64,000 nucleotides of DNA, taken from assembly GCA_947576945.1 (NCBI GenBank), contig CANPTH010000004.1:51715-115714 (forward strand), given 5' to 3'. A program made the position numbers and the translations under genes. The notes beneath the pieces are model-generated. The model saw only the letters and a list, made by a program, of their open reading frames with translations. It made no database searches and was not told the origin of the DNA. Source of the stretch: an uncultured Lachnospiraceae bacterium (lineage in GTDB: Bacteria > Bacillota > Clostridia > Lachnospirales > Lachnospiraceae). Each line of letters opens with the position of its first letter. The first letter of the stretch is position 1. Shown piece by piece: positions 46,214 through 55,392 of this stretch.

Positions 46214-46465
46214 TTATTGAATGACAACCCACATTCCATCACGATTAGATCCCATACGTTCTAATTTCCCTTTTTCTGAAGGCTGACAAAAGTGCGCCCA
46301 ATAGTACGTTTTGAAACTCCTGTCTCTGCCGTAATCATATCGGCAGTTCTATCCGGATTTCCGATTAACAATCTCAAGACAGCCTTTTCTGTTTTATTTA
46401 AACCGACATTTAAACCGGCATCTTTGCGTAAAAAAAGAAATCCACGAAGAAACTCCTTTCAACAC
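46214..46465 (-). pseudogene. 3' remnant of an AlbA_2-type ATP-binding transcriptional regulator
   Basis: On the minus strand the DNA encodes the typical C-terminal winged helix of this family: DAGLNVGLNKTEKAVLRLL, then TGVSKRTIGRTFVSLQKKG. A 1-base deletion stops the frame, and the rest (LERMGSNRDGMWVVIQ) continues in another frame to a stop at 46214. Everything upstream of the winged helix is absent. It marks the boundary of the AT-richer cassette that follows. Confidence 0.75.
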
Positions 46466-46594
46466 AAACAAAATTGGGCCGACTATGTCTATCCAACTCG
46501 CTTTGTGTTATAAAGGAAATTGATGTTTTCTATATGTCAGGAAAAAGCAGAGGAAGAAAACAGAAAATAGTATATTTGAAATAATGTATATAGA

Positions 46595-46623
46595 TTGTCC
46601 AAAGTATTTATGCTAAGATAAAA
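46595..46623 (+). promoter_or_regulatory. Candidate promoter of the DUF262/ATPase/HNH cassette
   Basis: TTGTCC (46595-46600), 17-bp spacer, ATAAAA (46618-46623), about 34 bp before the first start codon. A moderate match only. Confidence 0.45.
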
Positions 46624-46656
46624 TCAAACGGAACATCGACCGGGGAGGAGATTGGA

Positions 46657-47799
46657 TTGAGCGAACATAGATCGAGAAACAATATGGGTGGGATAAGCAT
46701 ACAGCAGTATAAGACTGATGTAGGATTTCGGACACTTGTAGAAGGCGTAAACGAAAATCTATATATTATACCTAAATATCAGAGAAAATACCGTTGGAGT
46801 AAAGATCAGGTGATCTCACTTGTGGAATCGTTGATTCGGGGGCTGCCGATTCCGCCGATCTATACCAGTAGAAACGACAGGAATCAACTGGAAATATTAG
46901 ATGGGCAGCAGCGGATTTTGAGTTTGTTTTTTTATTATATAGGTTATTATTTGGATCGGAAGAAAAATAATTCTGTAGATTTTTCAGAAATTGAAATAGA
47001 GGGTAAATCTTTTAAAGAAGCGTTGAAAGATCAATTTGCATTGGAAGAACTTCATATCCAGCTGATGGAAGAAGGCGGAGAAGAAGTCAGTGTGGATTAT
47101 GCAGATCTCCCTGTGGAAATGAAGAGGCGCATAGATTATACATCTATTACGGTGATAGAGATCAAGATTAATGATGAGGGTCAGCGCACAAAGGTCTTAA
47201 GGAAGATTTTTGAGAATTTGAATGCAAAGGGTTCACTTTTAACGCAACAGGAACTGAGAAATGGAATATACGTCTGCGATTTTTATAATATGCTGCAGAA
47301 TTATAACAGACATAATGAGAAATGGAGAAAAATATGGGGGAAAGAAGATGCTGCGGAACGAGACATGGAAATGTTGCTGCGGCTTTGTGCATTAAGAAGA
47401 TATACCGGCATTAAAAGGAAGGATGCAGGGAATTTTGATTTTACGATAGAAGAATACCATAGTTCCTATGGGAAATTGTTAGATAAATTTTCAGAGACAG
47501 CCATGAAATTCAGCGCTGATCAGATAGAGGAATATCAAAACAGCCTGGTTCATTTTTTTGATTTATTTGAAGTGAATATTACGCAATCGTCAAAAGTCGC
47601 ATTGTTGGAGAGTTTTTATATTGTATATGAAAAATTAGGTGTTGATAAGCCGATTACTTCTGCAATCTATGAGCAGATTTTGAAGGATTCCAAGTATATA
47701 TCGTATGCAAGGCAGGGGACTGTGAAAATGAAAAGCATGAATGAAAGGTGGAAGACAGTATATGAGATTTGGGTCAGACATGATGGAGCACATGATTGA
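46657..47799 (+). CDS. DUF262 (GmrSD N-terminal/ParB-like) protein of a putative defence cassette
   Basis: 380 aa. DUF262 signature: IIPKYQRKYRWSKDQV near residue 38 and EILDGQQRILSLF with the DGQQR motif near residue 82, followed by a helical C-terminal region. In GmrSD type IV restriction systems the DUF262 half hydrolyses NTP and senses modified DNA, and the partner DUF1524 half carries the HNH nuclease; no DUF1524 is present here. A TTG start is placed 7 bases after GGGGAGGAG; the ATG at 46684 is the alternative. The gene is visibly AT-richer than its surroundings. The next gene starts inside its 3' end. Confidence 0.85.
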   Translation: MSEHRSRNNMGGISIQQYKTDVGFRTLVEGVNENLYIIPKYQRKYRWSKDQVISLVESLIRGLPIPPIYTSRNDRNQLEILDGQQRILSLFFYYIGYYLDRKKNNSVDFSEIEIEGKSFKEALKDQFALEELHIQLMEEGGEEVSVDYADLPVEMKRRIDYTSITVIEIKINDEGQRTKVLRKIFENLNAKGSLLTQQELRNGIYVCDFYNMLQNYNRHNEKWRKIWGKEDAAERDMEMLLRLCALRRYTGIKRKDAGNFDFTIEEYHSSYGKLLDKFSETAMKFSADQIEEYQNSLVHFFDLFEVNITQSSKVALLESFYIVYEKLGVDKPITSAIYEQILKDSKYISYARQGTVKMKSMNERWKTVYEIWVRHDGAHD

Positions 47800-48709
47800 T
47801 AAAGTATTGTGGGAAGAACTACCTTATACTGATTGTGTCGTTATTGGAGATAATTCCAGTGGAAAGACAATGCTGTTAAAACTCTTTATAGACAGAACAA
47901 GGGGTAATAGTGCACTATATTTTATTGATGCGGTGAATCGCGGATTTGACGTAAGAAGGATTTCCAGGACGGCTGAAAAACCAGAATATAAAAAAACAAT
48001 TTTGGAAACAAGACTGCAGGAGGCGTATTTTAATGTTGTAGATTCGTTTAATTGCTTCGGGACTTTAACGGAGCGGATTGAAATGATCTATCAATTATAT
48101 GAAAAGGAAGTGCAGGATCTATTCTGTGAATTGACAAATGACAGATTTCGTATACTTTATGATGATCCGTTAGGAGAAGTTGATTTTGGCAATGGCAGGG
48201 GACTTCTTTCCAGTGGATATCAGGCTGTTATACGGATATTACTGGAGATATTGTATTATCAGGATATGGAAATAAAGAAGAATGCAGTACAATCTGCATG
48301 GGTTGTGATCGATGAATTGGACGAGTATTTATCCCCCAGATATTCTGCCGTCATATTGGAATTTTTAAAGGAAAAGTTTCCATGGGGAAAGTGGATCGTA
48401 ACCACGCATTCCTGCGATCTTGTAGCGTATACACAGGATTCTAATTTACTGATTTTGGAGGAGGGTAACGTCGAAGTCATTGATATCAACGACTACCCCT
48501 CTGTCACTGAGGTGCAGATCATCTTTGCAAGAGTGTTTGGCAATTCGGCAGTCTCAGATTTGGAGACAGATAATATATTGAGAAGACTGCTTAATAATAA
48601 GATGAATCAGGCATGGGGGAAAAGAGACGAAGAATGTCTTGCACAGATGGAAAAAGAGAAATTGACGGCTTCACAACAGCTGATTGTACGACAGATACGA
48701 GAATGGTGA
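47762..48709 (+). CDS. ABC/AAA-type ATPase of a putative defence cassette
   Basis: 315 aa from ATG 47762 (ATG 47741 is also in frame). Walker A GDNSSGKT (about residues 30-37), an ABC-signature-like LLSSGYQAVIRIL near residue 147, Walker B VVIDELDEYLS near residue 180, and an H-switch TTHSCDL near residue 213. The layout is that of RecF/AAA_21-like ATPases without a long coiled coil, as in PtuA of Septu and other defence ATPases. It overlaps the DUF262 gene by 38 bp and ends 7 bp before the HNH gene, so the three are one operon. Confidence 0.82.
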   Translation: MRFGSDMMEHMIDKVLWEELPYTDCVVIGDNSSGKTMLLKLFIDRTRGNSALYFIDAVNRGFDVRRISRTAEKPEYKKTILETRLQEAYFNVVDSFNCFGTLTERIEMIYQLYEKEVQDLFCELTNDRFRILYDDPLGEVDFGNGRGLLSSGYQAVIRILLEILYYQDMEIKKNAVQSAWVVIDELDEYLSPRYSAVILEFLKEKFPWGKWIVTTHSCDLVAYTQDSNLLILEEGNVEVIDINDYPSVTEVQIIFARVFGNSAVSDLETDNILRRLLNNKMNQAWGKRDEECLAQMEKEKLTASQQLIVRQIREW

Positions 48710-48716
48710 ACAGAAA

Positions 48717-49508
48717 ATGGAAGATTATTTACTGATTGAGATGCCGGTATTCAGCCCACGCTATAAGAAATGGAAAAAGTATGGATATAAAAATCCGATA
48801 GAAAAGAAAAATCTAAAGGATGTATTGGAGAAGAGTACGGGTGGATACTGTATGTACTGCTACTCGCGCATTCGTGTGGACGGAAAACTATTTGCCAATT
48901 TAGAACATGCAATTGAAAAAAGTAATTCGGAGAAGTTGATTGAATGTATCCCTGATATTGGTTTATCATGTTCGGTTTGTAATCAAACGTTTAAACGTAT
49001 TGGGGAGCAAAAAAGGAAGATTCAGAAAATTGATATTGATCAGTATGAAAAAGCAAGTAAATGCTCTGTTATTTTACGAAAACAATGCACAGTTTCCTGT
49101 AAAGCATTAAGGGAATTACAGAAGCGGTACAGTGATCTGTCGGGCGCAGAAATAATACTACAGCCCATGGGTGTTAAAGGAAGTGATTCCGATAAGGAAT
49201 TGCTGCTACAGTATAATGTAATGAAAATGGAATTTGAACCTGCGGGAAATACAGATACATATTCTGATAGGGAAATGCAGTTTATAGAGGCACATATAAA
49301 AAGATTTTGTTTGAATGATCCCCAATATCGTTCACGTCAGTTGTTTGATCTTGTCAGAAATATTATTGATAACAATGGAAAAATACCGGTATATGAATAC
49401 AATAATCTGGTAGCGCAGCTTTTTTGTGAAAAGATATCGGGTAAATCCCAAAATGAGATATTGAAAATATGTAAGAGCATTTTTATCCTTTCATTTCCGA
49501 AGATGTAG
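48717..49508 (+). CDS. HNH endonuclease-like protein (PtuB-like) of a putative defence cassette
   Basis: 263 aa. Zinc/HNH residues in order: GGYCMYC (C45, C48), NLEHAIEKSN (H64) and IGLSCSVCNQ (C85, C88, N89). This follows the EH..KS...LSC..CN pattern of PtuB and retron-linked HNH effectors (TIGR02646-like). The remaining 170 residues are helical and not recognised. It probably is the nuclease effector controlled by the ATPase upstream. It lies downstream of the ATPase without its own promoter. Confidence 0.78.
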   Translation: MEDYLLIEMPVFSPRYKKWKKYGYKNPIEKKNLKDVLEKSTGGYCMYCYSRIRVDGKLFANLEHAIEKSNSEKLIECIPDIGLSCSVCNQTFKRIGEQKRKIQKIDIDQYEKASKCSVILRKQCTVSCKALRELQKRYSDLSGAEIILQPMGVKGSDSDKELLLQYNVMKMEFEPAGNTDTYSDREMQFIEAHIKRFCLNDPQYRSRQLFDLVRNIIDNNGKIPVYEYNNLVAQLFCEKISGKSQNEILKICKSIFILSFPKM

Positions 49509-49564
49509 AACATAAGATTCTGCGCAGATTTCCAATGTTGTTAATGACAGAAAGACATACAGAC

Positions 49565-50245
49565 ATGTATAAAATATTGATCATTGAAGATGATGCCGTG
49601 ATCTCGGAGCAGGTCAGCAGGTATCTGGCCAGGTGGGGGTACGAGACAGCCTGTGCGGAGGATTTCGAGAATATCCTGCCGCAGTTTGTCTCCTTTGCTC
49701 CACAGCTTGTGCTTCTGGATATCGGGCTGCCTTTTTACAATGGCTATTATTGGTGTAGTGAGATCAGGAAGGTTTCGCAGGTGCCGGTGGTGTTCGTCTC
49801 CTCGGCTTCCGACAATATGAACATCGTGATGGCGATGAATATGGGCGGGGACGATTTCATCGTCAAGCCCTTTGATCTGGAAGTGCTTCTGGCCAAGGTG
49901 CAGGCGATCCTGCGGCGGACTTATGCATTCCAGAACCAGTCGACGGTGATGGAGCACAGGAACGTGATCCTGAATCTGGCGGATATGAGCCTGCTGTATC
50001 AGGGGACGAAGCTGGAGCTGTCGAAGAACGAATTCCGCATCCTGCAGCTGCTCTATGAGAATGCGGGCAGGACGGTGAGCCGGGAGACGATCATGAAACG
50101 GCTGTGGGACAATGAGTGCTTCGTGGACGACAATACGTTGACGGTGAATATGAACCGTCTGCGCAGGAAACTGGAAGAGGCGGGGATTCAGGATTTTATC
50201 GCGACGAAAAAGGGTGTCGGCTACCAGTTGAGTGACGGCGTGTAG
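49565..50245 (+). CDS. bceR: BceR-like response regulator (OmpR family)
   Basis: 226 aa. Receiver with acidic pair IIEDD, phosphoacceptor in LVLLDIGLP (about residue 52), VSSAS and KPF; the C-terminal winged helix ends TKKGVGYQLSD. It belongs to the bceRSAB module that follows. No strong ribosome binding site is seen; TTG 49535 and ATG 49544 are in-frame alternatives. The base composition returns to the higher-GC style of the chromosome here. Confidence 0.9.
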   Translation: MYKILIIEDDAVISEQVSRYLARWGYETACAEDFENILPQFVSFAPQLVLLDIGLPFYNGYYWCSEIRKVSQVPVVFVSSASDNMNIVMAMNMGGDDFIVKPFDLEVLLAKVQAILRRTYAFQNQSTVMEHRNVILNLADMSLLYQGTKLELSKNEFRILQLLYENAGRTVSRETIMKRLWDNECFVDDNTLTVNMNRLRRKLEEAGIQDFIATKKGVGYQLSDGV

Positions 50246-50298
50246 AAGTTTCATGAAGGGCAGTAAGAAGAATAAATCCGGAAGGAAACAGGACTTAT

Positions 50299-51348
50299 AT
50301 GAGACAGAAGGAAAGAAGCCGCAGGATCGCACTGTCTTATCTGAAAGACAAATATAAAACAATACTTGCCTACGTCTTTATCGTGGCGGTCTTTTTTATG
50401 GTGGCATTTCTTTACGGCTATGAACAGATCTATGTAGATATGCTGTATGCGGTGCTGCTTACGCTGTTTTTCGGCGGGTTATTTGTGGCGGTGGATTTCC
50501 TGCGGTATTTCAGGCGGTGTATGGCGCTTTACCAGTCATTGGAGCGCAGGGAGGAACGGCAGAAGAGTCTGCCGGAGGCGTCGGGCCTGCAGGAAGTTTT
50601 GTATCAGGAGATGCTGGAGGACATGCGGCAGGAGAATTGTCGGCTGCAGACAGAATACGACAGGAAAAAGAAGGACATGGCGGACTACTATACCATGTGG
50701 ACCCATCAGATCAAGACGCCCATTGCGGCGCTGCGGCTGCTTCTGCAGGAGGAAGAAACAGGAGAAAGCGCGCGGCACGGCGGACGTCAGGCGGAGCGGG
50801 AGGAGCTTTTCAAGATTGAGCAGTATGCGGAAATGGCCCTTTATTTTGCCAGACTGGACAGCCTGTCTTCGGATCTGCTTTTCCGGCACTGTGATGTGCA
50901 GGAGATCGTAAAGCAGGCGGTGCGCAAATATTCGGTTCTTTTTTTGCGCAGCGGCCTTTCTTTTCAGATGGAAGCGTTTGAAATCCGGGCGGTGACGGAC
51001 GAGAAATGGCTGTCGTTTGTGGTGGAGCAGGTCTTTTCCAACGCGCTCAAATATACGCATCAGGGCGGTATCGCCATCTACGGTGCGGATGAGACGGGCA
51101 GCAGGAAAGAGGGGCGGACATCTTATCTTGTCATTGAGGACACGGGGATCGGTATTCGGGAGAGCGACCTGCCGAGGATCTTCGAGAGAGGGTTTACCGG
51201 CTATAACGGGCGTATGGACAGGAAATCTACGGGAATCGGGCTGTACCTTTGCGATCAGATCATGGGCAGGATGTCCCACACGATCCGCGTACAGTCAGCC
51301 CCGGGTGAGGGGACGAAGGTGATCCTGGGATTCTTGCAGCAGACATAA
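50299..51348 (+). CDS. bceS: BceS-like intramembrane-sensing histidine kinase
   Basis: 349 aa. Two N-terminal membrane helices with almost no external loop (about residues 17-60), the phosphoacceptor His in MWTHQIKTPIAALRLLL, N-box VFSNALKYTHQGG, and G-boxes DTGIGI and STGIGLYL. Kinases of this type do not sense peptides alone but through a BceAB transporter, which is encoded just downstream. Confidence 0.92.
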   Translation: MRQKERSRRIALSYLKDKYKTILAYVFIVAVFFMVAFLYGYEQIYVDMLYAVLLTLFFGGLFVAVDFLRYFRRCMALYQSLERREERQKSLPEASGLQEVLYQEMLEDMRQENCRLQTEYDRKKKDMADYYTMWTHQIKTPIAALRLLLQEEETGESARHGGRQAEREELFKIEQYAEMALYFARLDSLSSDLLFRHCDVQEIVKQAVRKYSVLFLRSGLSFQMEAFEIRAVTDEKWLSFVVEQVFSNALKYTHQGGIAIYGADETGSRKEGRTSYLVIEDTGIGIRESDLPRIFERGFTGYNGRMDRKSTGIGLYLCDQIMGRMSHTIRVQSAPGEGTKVILGFLQQT

Positions 51349-51397
51349 CCCCGGCAAAACTGCATATGTGACAGAAACGTAAGGTTGGAGGGAAGAA

Positions 51398-51547
51398 ATG
51401 TTAGCCAGATACATGGCAGCGCATTTCTTCTTTGTCTATAATCATCTATGTAAACGGAAATCATACAGCACATACGGCAGTCTGGTCAGCAAACGCCAGA
51501 CTGCGGCATTGCAGAGCAAAGCTGTGAAAAAAAGGAGTGGGATATAA
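51398..51547 (+). CDS. Possible 49-aa small protein upstream of bceA
   Basis: ATG with a strong GGAGGG 4 bases upstream. It encodes a basic protein beginning MLARYMAAHFFFVYNHLCKR. Its stop (51545-51547) is one base before the bceA ATG, so its translation would be coupled to bceA. It may be a leader peptide or a small transporter partner. No family recognised; it may be chance. Confidence 0.35.
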   Translation: MLARYMAAHFFFVYNHLCKRKSYSTYGSLVSKRQTAALQSKAVKKRSGI

Positions 51548-51548
51548 T

Positions 51549-52370
51549 ATGGCATTATTAGAAGTCAGGAATGTGAAAAAGGTATATACGGCCAAACTGG
51601 GAGCGGTCAAGGTACAGGCGCTGAGCGACGTGAATTTCTCAGTGGAGGAAGGAGAGTATGTGGCGATCATGGGAGAGTCGGGTTCCGGCAAGACGACGCT
51701 GTTAAATATCCTGGCCTCTTTGGATAAGGCCACCAGCGGCCAGGTTCTTTTGCGAGGAAAGGATCTGTCGGAGATCAGGCACAGAGACATCTGCGCGTTC
51801 CGCAGGGAGCATCTGGGATTCGTCTTTCAGGATTTTAATCTGCTGGATACGCTGACCTTGAAGGACAATATCTATCTGCCGCTGGTGCTGGCCGGGACTG
51901 ATCACCGGGAAATGGAAAAGAGGCTGCAGCCTCTTGCGGGCAGGCTTGCCATCACGGAGATTCTGGAGAAATACCCTTACGAAGTGTCCGGCGGCCAGCG
52001 GCAGCGGGCGGCGGTGTGCAGGGCGTTGATCACGGAGCCGGATATCATTCTGGCGGATGAACCTACCGGGGCGCTGGATTCCAGGGCGGCGGGTAAGCTG
52101 CTGGGACTGTTCGGGGAAGTGAACAGAGAGGGACAGACGATCCTGATGGTCACGCACAGCGTTCAGGCAGCCAGTCATGCAGGGCGTGTGCTGTTCATCA
52201 AGGACGGCTGTGTATTCCACCAGATCTATAAGGGCGGTCAGAGCAATGAGGCCATGTACAGGATGATCTCCGATGCCCTGACGGTGCTTCAGACGGAAGC
52301 GGCAGCGGGCAATACGGCAGATGCAGATTTACAAACGACAGTGCAGACGATTGAGAGAAGGGCGGTGTGA
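51549..52370 (+). CDS. bceA: BceA-like ABC transporter ATP-binding protein
   Basis: 273 aa. Walker A GESGSGKTTLLNIL, Q-loop FVFQDFNLLD, signature VSGGQRQRAA, Walker B IILADEPTGALDS, switch THSVQAA. The AAAGGAG upstream and family length support ATG 51549. With BceB it removes or detoxifies bacitracin-like and other cell-wall peptides and signals to BceS. Confidence 0.94.
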   Translation: MALLEVRNVKKVYTAKLGAVKVQALSDVNFSVEEGEYVAIMGESGSGKTTLLNILASLDKATSGQVLLRGKDLSEIRHRDICAFRREHLGFVFQDFNLLDTLTLKDNIYLPLVLAGTDHREMEKRLQPLAGRLAITEILEKYPYEVSGGQRQRAAVCRALITEPDIILADEPTGALDSRAAGKLLGLFGEVNREGQTILMVTHSVQAASHAGRVLFIKDGCVFHQIYKGGQSNEAMYRMISDALTVLQTEAAAGNTADADLQTTVQTIERRAV

Positions 52371-52376
52371 TCATAG

Positions 52377-54386
52377 ATGAAGAAAGGAAAAATCCTGCCG
52401 GTGATGGCTTGGAAAGGGATCTTAAGAAACGGAAACGTGTATTTTCCTTATTTGATTGCAGGCATCTTTTCGGCGTTTACCTATTTTGTATTTACCTCCA
52501 TCCTGCACAACGATATTATCAAGGTGCTGCCGAGAAGCAGTTATGCGTGGATGATGCTGTATATGGGAAAGGGGATCCTTTCGCTGATCCTGATCCTCTT
52601 TCTGGTCTATGCCAACAGTTTCCTTGTAAAAAGGCGGCAGAAGGAATTCGGTCTGTACCACATTCTGGGACTGGAAAAGAAGCATATCGGTATCATGCTG
52701 TTCTTCGAGACGATCCTGCTTTATGCAGGAGCGGTGGCGGGCGGCGTGCTCTTTGGGATGGTACTTTCCAAGCTGCTGTTTCTGATGCTGCTGCGGATGT
52801 GCAACCTGTCGGTGGAGGTGAGCTTCGTCTTTTACCCGGAGGCGTTTCGGGAGACGATCGTCTACTTTCTGTGGGTGTTTGGCGTGAACTTTGCGGTGGG
52901 GCTTTTACAGGTCGGCAAAGCACGTCCCATCGAGCTGATGAGCGGCAGTAAGAAGGGCGAGAAGGAGCCGCGGTTTTTGCCGGTTTATGCGCTGGCCGGT
53001 GTGGCGGCGCTGGCGTTTGGCTATTACTGTTCCATCACTTCTAAGCTGGACAGCATGATCTTCGTGGATTTTGTGCTGGCGGTGAGTCTGGTGATCGTGG
53101 GAACGTATCTGCTGTTTGCGTCGGGCAGTATCGCTTTCCTGAAATGGATGAAGGGCAGGAAGAAGTTCTATTACAAGCCCGGCAATTTTGTCACCATCTC
53201 GGGGATGCTTTACCGCATGAAAAAGAATGCGGCGGGCCTTTCCAATATCTGCATCTTTTCCACGATGGTGATCATTACCCTGATCTGTACGGTTTCGCTC
53301 CATCTGGGGATGGACAGTCTGGTGCATTTCGTACATCCCTACGATATGACGGCGCTCTACGGCGAAGAAAAGATCGCCGAAGAAGAGGTGGCGCAGGAGA
53401 TCGCAGCGCTGGAAGAAAAGTACGGGCTTGCGGCCACAAGAGTGGATATCTATGACAGAATGAGACTGGCGGTGAGAAAGGAAGGGGATCGTTTTGTCAT
53501 GCGGCAGGACAAGGTACGGTTCAGTGATTATGCAGAGGATTACAGGCTGGAGATCATAACGGCGCCGGAGTATGAGAGGATCGAGAACCGGACGGTGAAC
53601 CTGCAGGACAATGAGGTTTTACTCCATTGCAGCGGCAGGGATTACGGGTATGACAGCGTCGATTTCATGGGTGTGAAGCTGCAGGTGAAGGAGGAACTTA
53701 CAAGTTTCTTCCCCTATCCGAAGGCAGCGGACAATACTTTTGGCGCCTGCTATGTGATGGTGGTGAAAGACAGACAGGTGCAGGAGCAGTGTGTGCGGGC
53801 CTGGGCCGAAGCAAACGGTGTGACGGAGATGGAGACCTTTCTCGAAAGTGACTATCGGTTTATCGGGATCGTTTTGGCGGGAGAGGACGCACAGAAGAAT
53901 GCTTTTCTGGGAGAATTTGCGCAGTGGTGCCAGAGCAGGCCGGGATTTTTTGATCTGACGGACAACGTGGAGGACAGACGAAATCTGGGAACCATGTACG
54001 GCGCGCTGCTGTTTCTCGGAATCTTATTCGGCCTGATCTTCTTTATGTGCCTGATCCTGATCATGTATTATAAACAGATCACGGAAGGGTATGAAGACAG
54101 GAACAGTTTCGACATCATGCAGAAGGTAGGCATGAGCGACCGGGAGATCCGGGGCACGGTGCGCAGGCAGATCCTGATGGTGTTCGGACTGCCGCTTGCG
54201 GGGGCCGTCATGCACACGGCAGCAGGCATGGTGATGGTAAAAGGGCTGATGGGAGCCGTATCCTTCTTCCGTGCGGATCTGCTCTTCTGGTGCACGGTGG
54301 GTGTGATCATCGTATTTATGGCGGTGTACGGCGTAAGCTATACGATGACAGCAAAGACCTATTACAGGATCGTGCGGCATGAGTAG
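52377..54386 (+). CDS. bceB: BceB-like ABC transporter permease
   Basis: 669 aa, ten predicted membrane helices. A large extracytoplasmic domain of about 200 residues lies between helices 7 and 8 (about residues 320-540), the hallmark of BceB-type permeases. The N-terminal FtsX-like part has NSFLVKRRQKEFGLYHILGL. It follows bceA after 6 bp. Confidence 0.93.
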   Translation: MKKGKILPVMAWKGILRNGNVYFPYLIAGIFSAFTYFVFTSILHNDIIKVLPRSSYAWMMLYMGKGILSLILILFLVYANSFLVKRRQKEFGLYHILGLEKKHIGIMLFFETILLYAGAVAGGVLFGMVLSKLLFLMLLRMCNLSVEVSFVFYPEAFRETIVYFLWVFGVNFAVGLLQVGKARPIELMSGSKKGEKEPRFLPVYALAGVAALAFGYYCSITSKLDSMIFVDFVLAVSLVIVGTYLLFASGSIAFLKWMKGRKKFYYKPGNFVTISGMLYRMKKNAAGLSNICIFSTMVIITLICTVSLHLGMDSLVHFVHPYDMTALYGEEKIAEEEVAQEIAALEEKYGLAATRVDIYDRMRLAVRKEGDRFVMRQDKVRFSDYAEDYRLEIITAPEYERIENRTVNLQDNEVLLHCSGRDYGYDSVDFMGVKLQVKEELTSFFPYPKAADNTFGACYVMVVKDRQVQEQCVRAWAEANGVTEMETFLESDYRFIGIVLAGEDAQKNAFLGEFAQWCQSRPGFFDLTDNVEDRRNLGTMYGALLFLGILFGLIFFMCLILIMYYKQITEGYEDRNSFDIMQKVGMSDREIRGTVRRQILMVFGLPLAGAVMHTAAGMVMVKGLMGAVSFFRADLLFWCTVGVIIVFMAVYGVSYTMTAKTYYRIVRHE

Positions 54387-54419
54387 GATTATCAGGCAGC
54401 GATTCGGAAACCGGCGGGT

Positions 54420-55196
54420 TCAGAGACAGATCGTATCTCCGCAGGACAGATAGTGCAGATGCTTCATGGTCTGTCTCATAAAAGCGTATTGTTTTTCGCC
54501 CGTGCAGTGGCAGGTGTAATATCTGGTGGGAAAGCTGTCCAGATATTCGGCATAGGTTCTCAGCGTGTCGTCTAACGGCAGTTTGGAGAAATGAAAGCCG
54601 CCGATCAGGACATCGGGCCGGAACCAGTCGACGATATCCAGAATGCCTCTGTGGGAGCAGCCGCTGAACAGAATCTTTTGCCCATTCTCTTCCACAAGCA
54701 GATACTGTTCGTGACGGAAATCTTCCGGTCGGAAGGCGCCGTCTTCCAGCATGGTAAGGCCGAAAGCGCCCAGAGGGTGGTTCGGTTTTGCCTGACGGCG
54801 GCAGCAGAGGGTTATGCCGTCGGCGAGGACGGTGGTGTCTTCGGTAAAGACCAGCTGCCTGTGATGGGCGAGGGCGGTGTCCAGTCCGATGTATTTTTCG
54901 GTGCCGTTGTAATGAGGCTCGAAGGCATGGCGGTTTACATAAATTGGAGCGGTGCGGTTTAACGTAAGGAACCGGGCAAGGCCGCCGCCATGGTCATAGT
55001 GGCCGTGGGAGAGGATGGCGATATCCACCGCCGCCAGATCAATGCCGAGCACAGAAGCATTGTGCGAGAAAAGGGCGGTCTGGCCCATGTCAAAAAGGAT
55101 CCGGTGCTCTGCGGTCTCGATGTACAGGCTTAAGCCGTGTTCCGCAGACAGCTCCGGTCTGGCGGAGGTATTCTCCAGAAGGGTTGTGAGTTTCAT
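54420..55196 (-). CDS. MBL-fold metallo-hydrolase
   Basis: 258 aa. The zinc motif SHGHYDHGG is near residue 62, FSGCSHRGILDIVDW near residue 180, and YTCHCTG near the C-terminus. This pattern is that of the DHPS-like (7,8-dihydropterin-6-yl-methyl-4-aminobenzene phosphate synthase-like) group of MBL proteins. The substrate is not known. It is convergent with bceB. Confidence 0.88.
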   Translation of the reverse strand: MKLTTLLENTSARPELSAEHGLSLYIETAEHRILFDMGQTALFSHNASVLGIDLAAVDIAILSHGHYDHGGGLARFLTLNRTAPIYVNRHAFEPHYNGTEKYIGLDTALAHHRQLVFTEDTTVLADGITLCCRRQAKPNHPLGAFGLTMLEDGAFRPEDFRHEQYLLVEENGQKILFSGCSHRGILDIVDWFRPDVLIGGFHFSKLPLDDTLRTYAEYLDSFPTRYYTCHCTGEKQYAFMRQTMKHLHYLSCGDTICL

Positions 55197-55392
55197 AGAA
55201 TGTCCTTTCTATTATGATATCCATTTCAAATTTTTTGCTGGTAATGCTCTGTATTTAATACTATAATACAGATTATGCCGTCTGTCGACGGCTGTACAGA
55301 CTGTTTTGTTTTTGCACCTGTACAGGCGGGAAACTATTCGCAGGAATGTGCACAGGCGATCAGGTACAGCGTACCGGAAAGGAAATAAGAGT

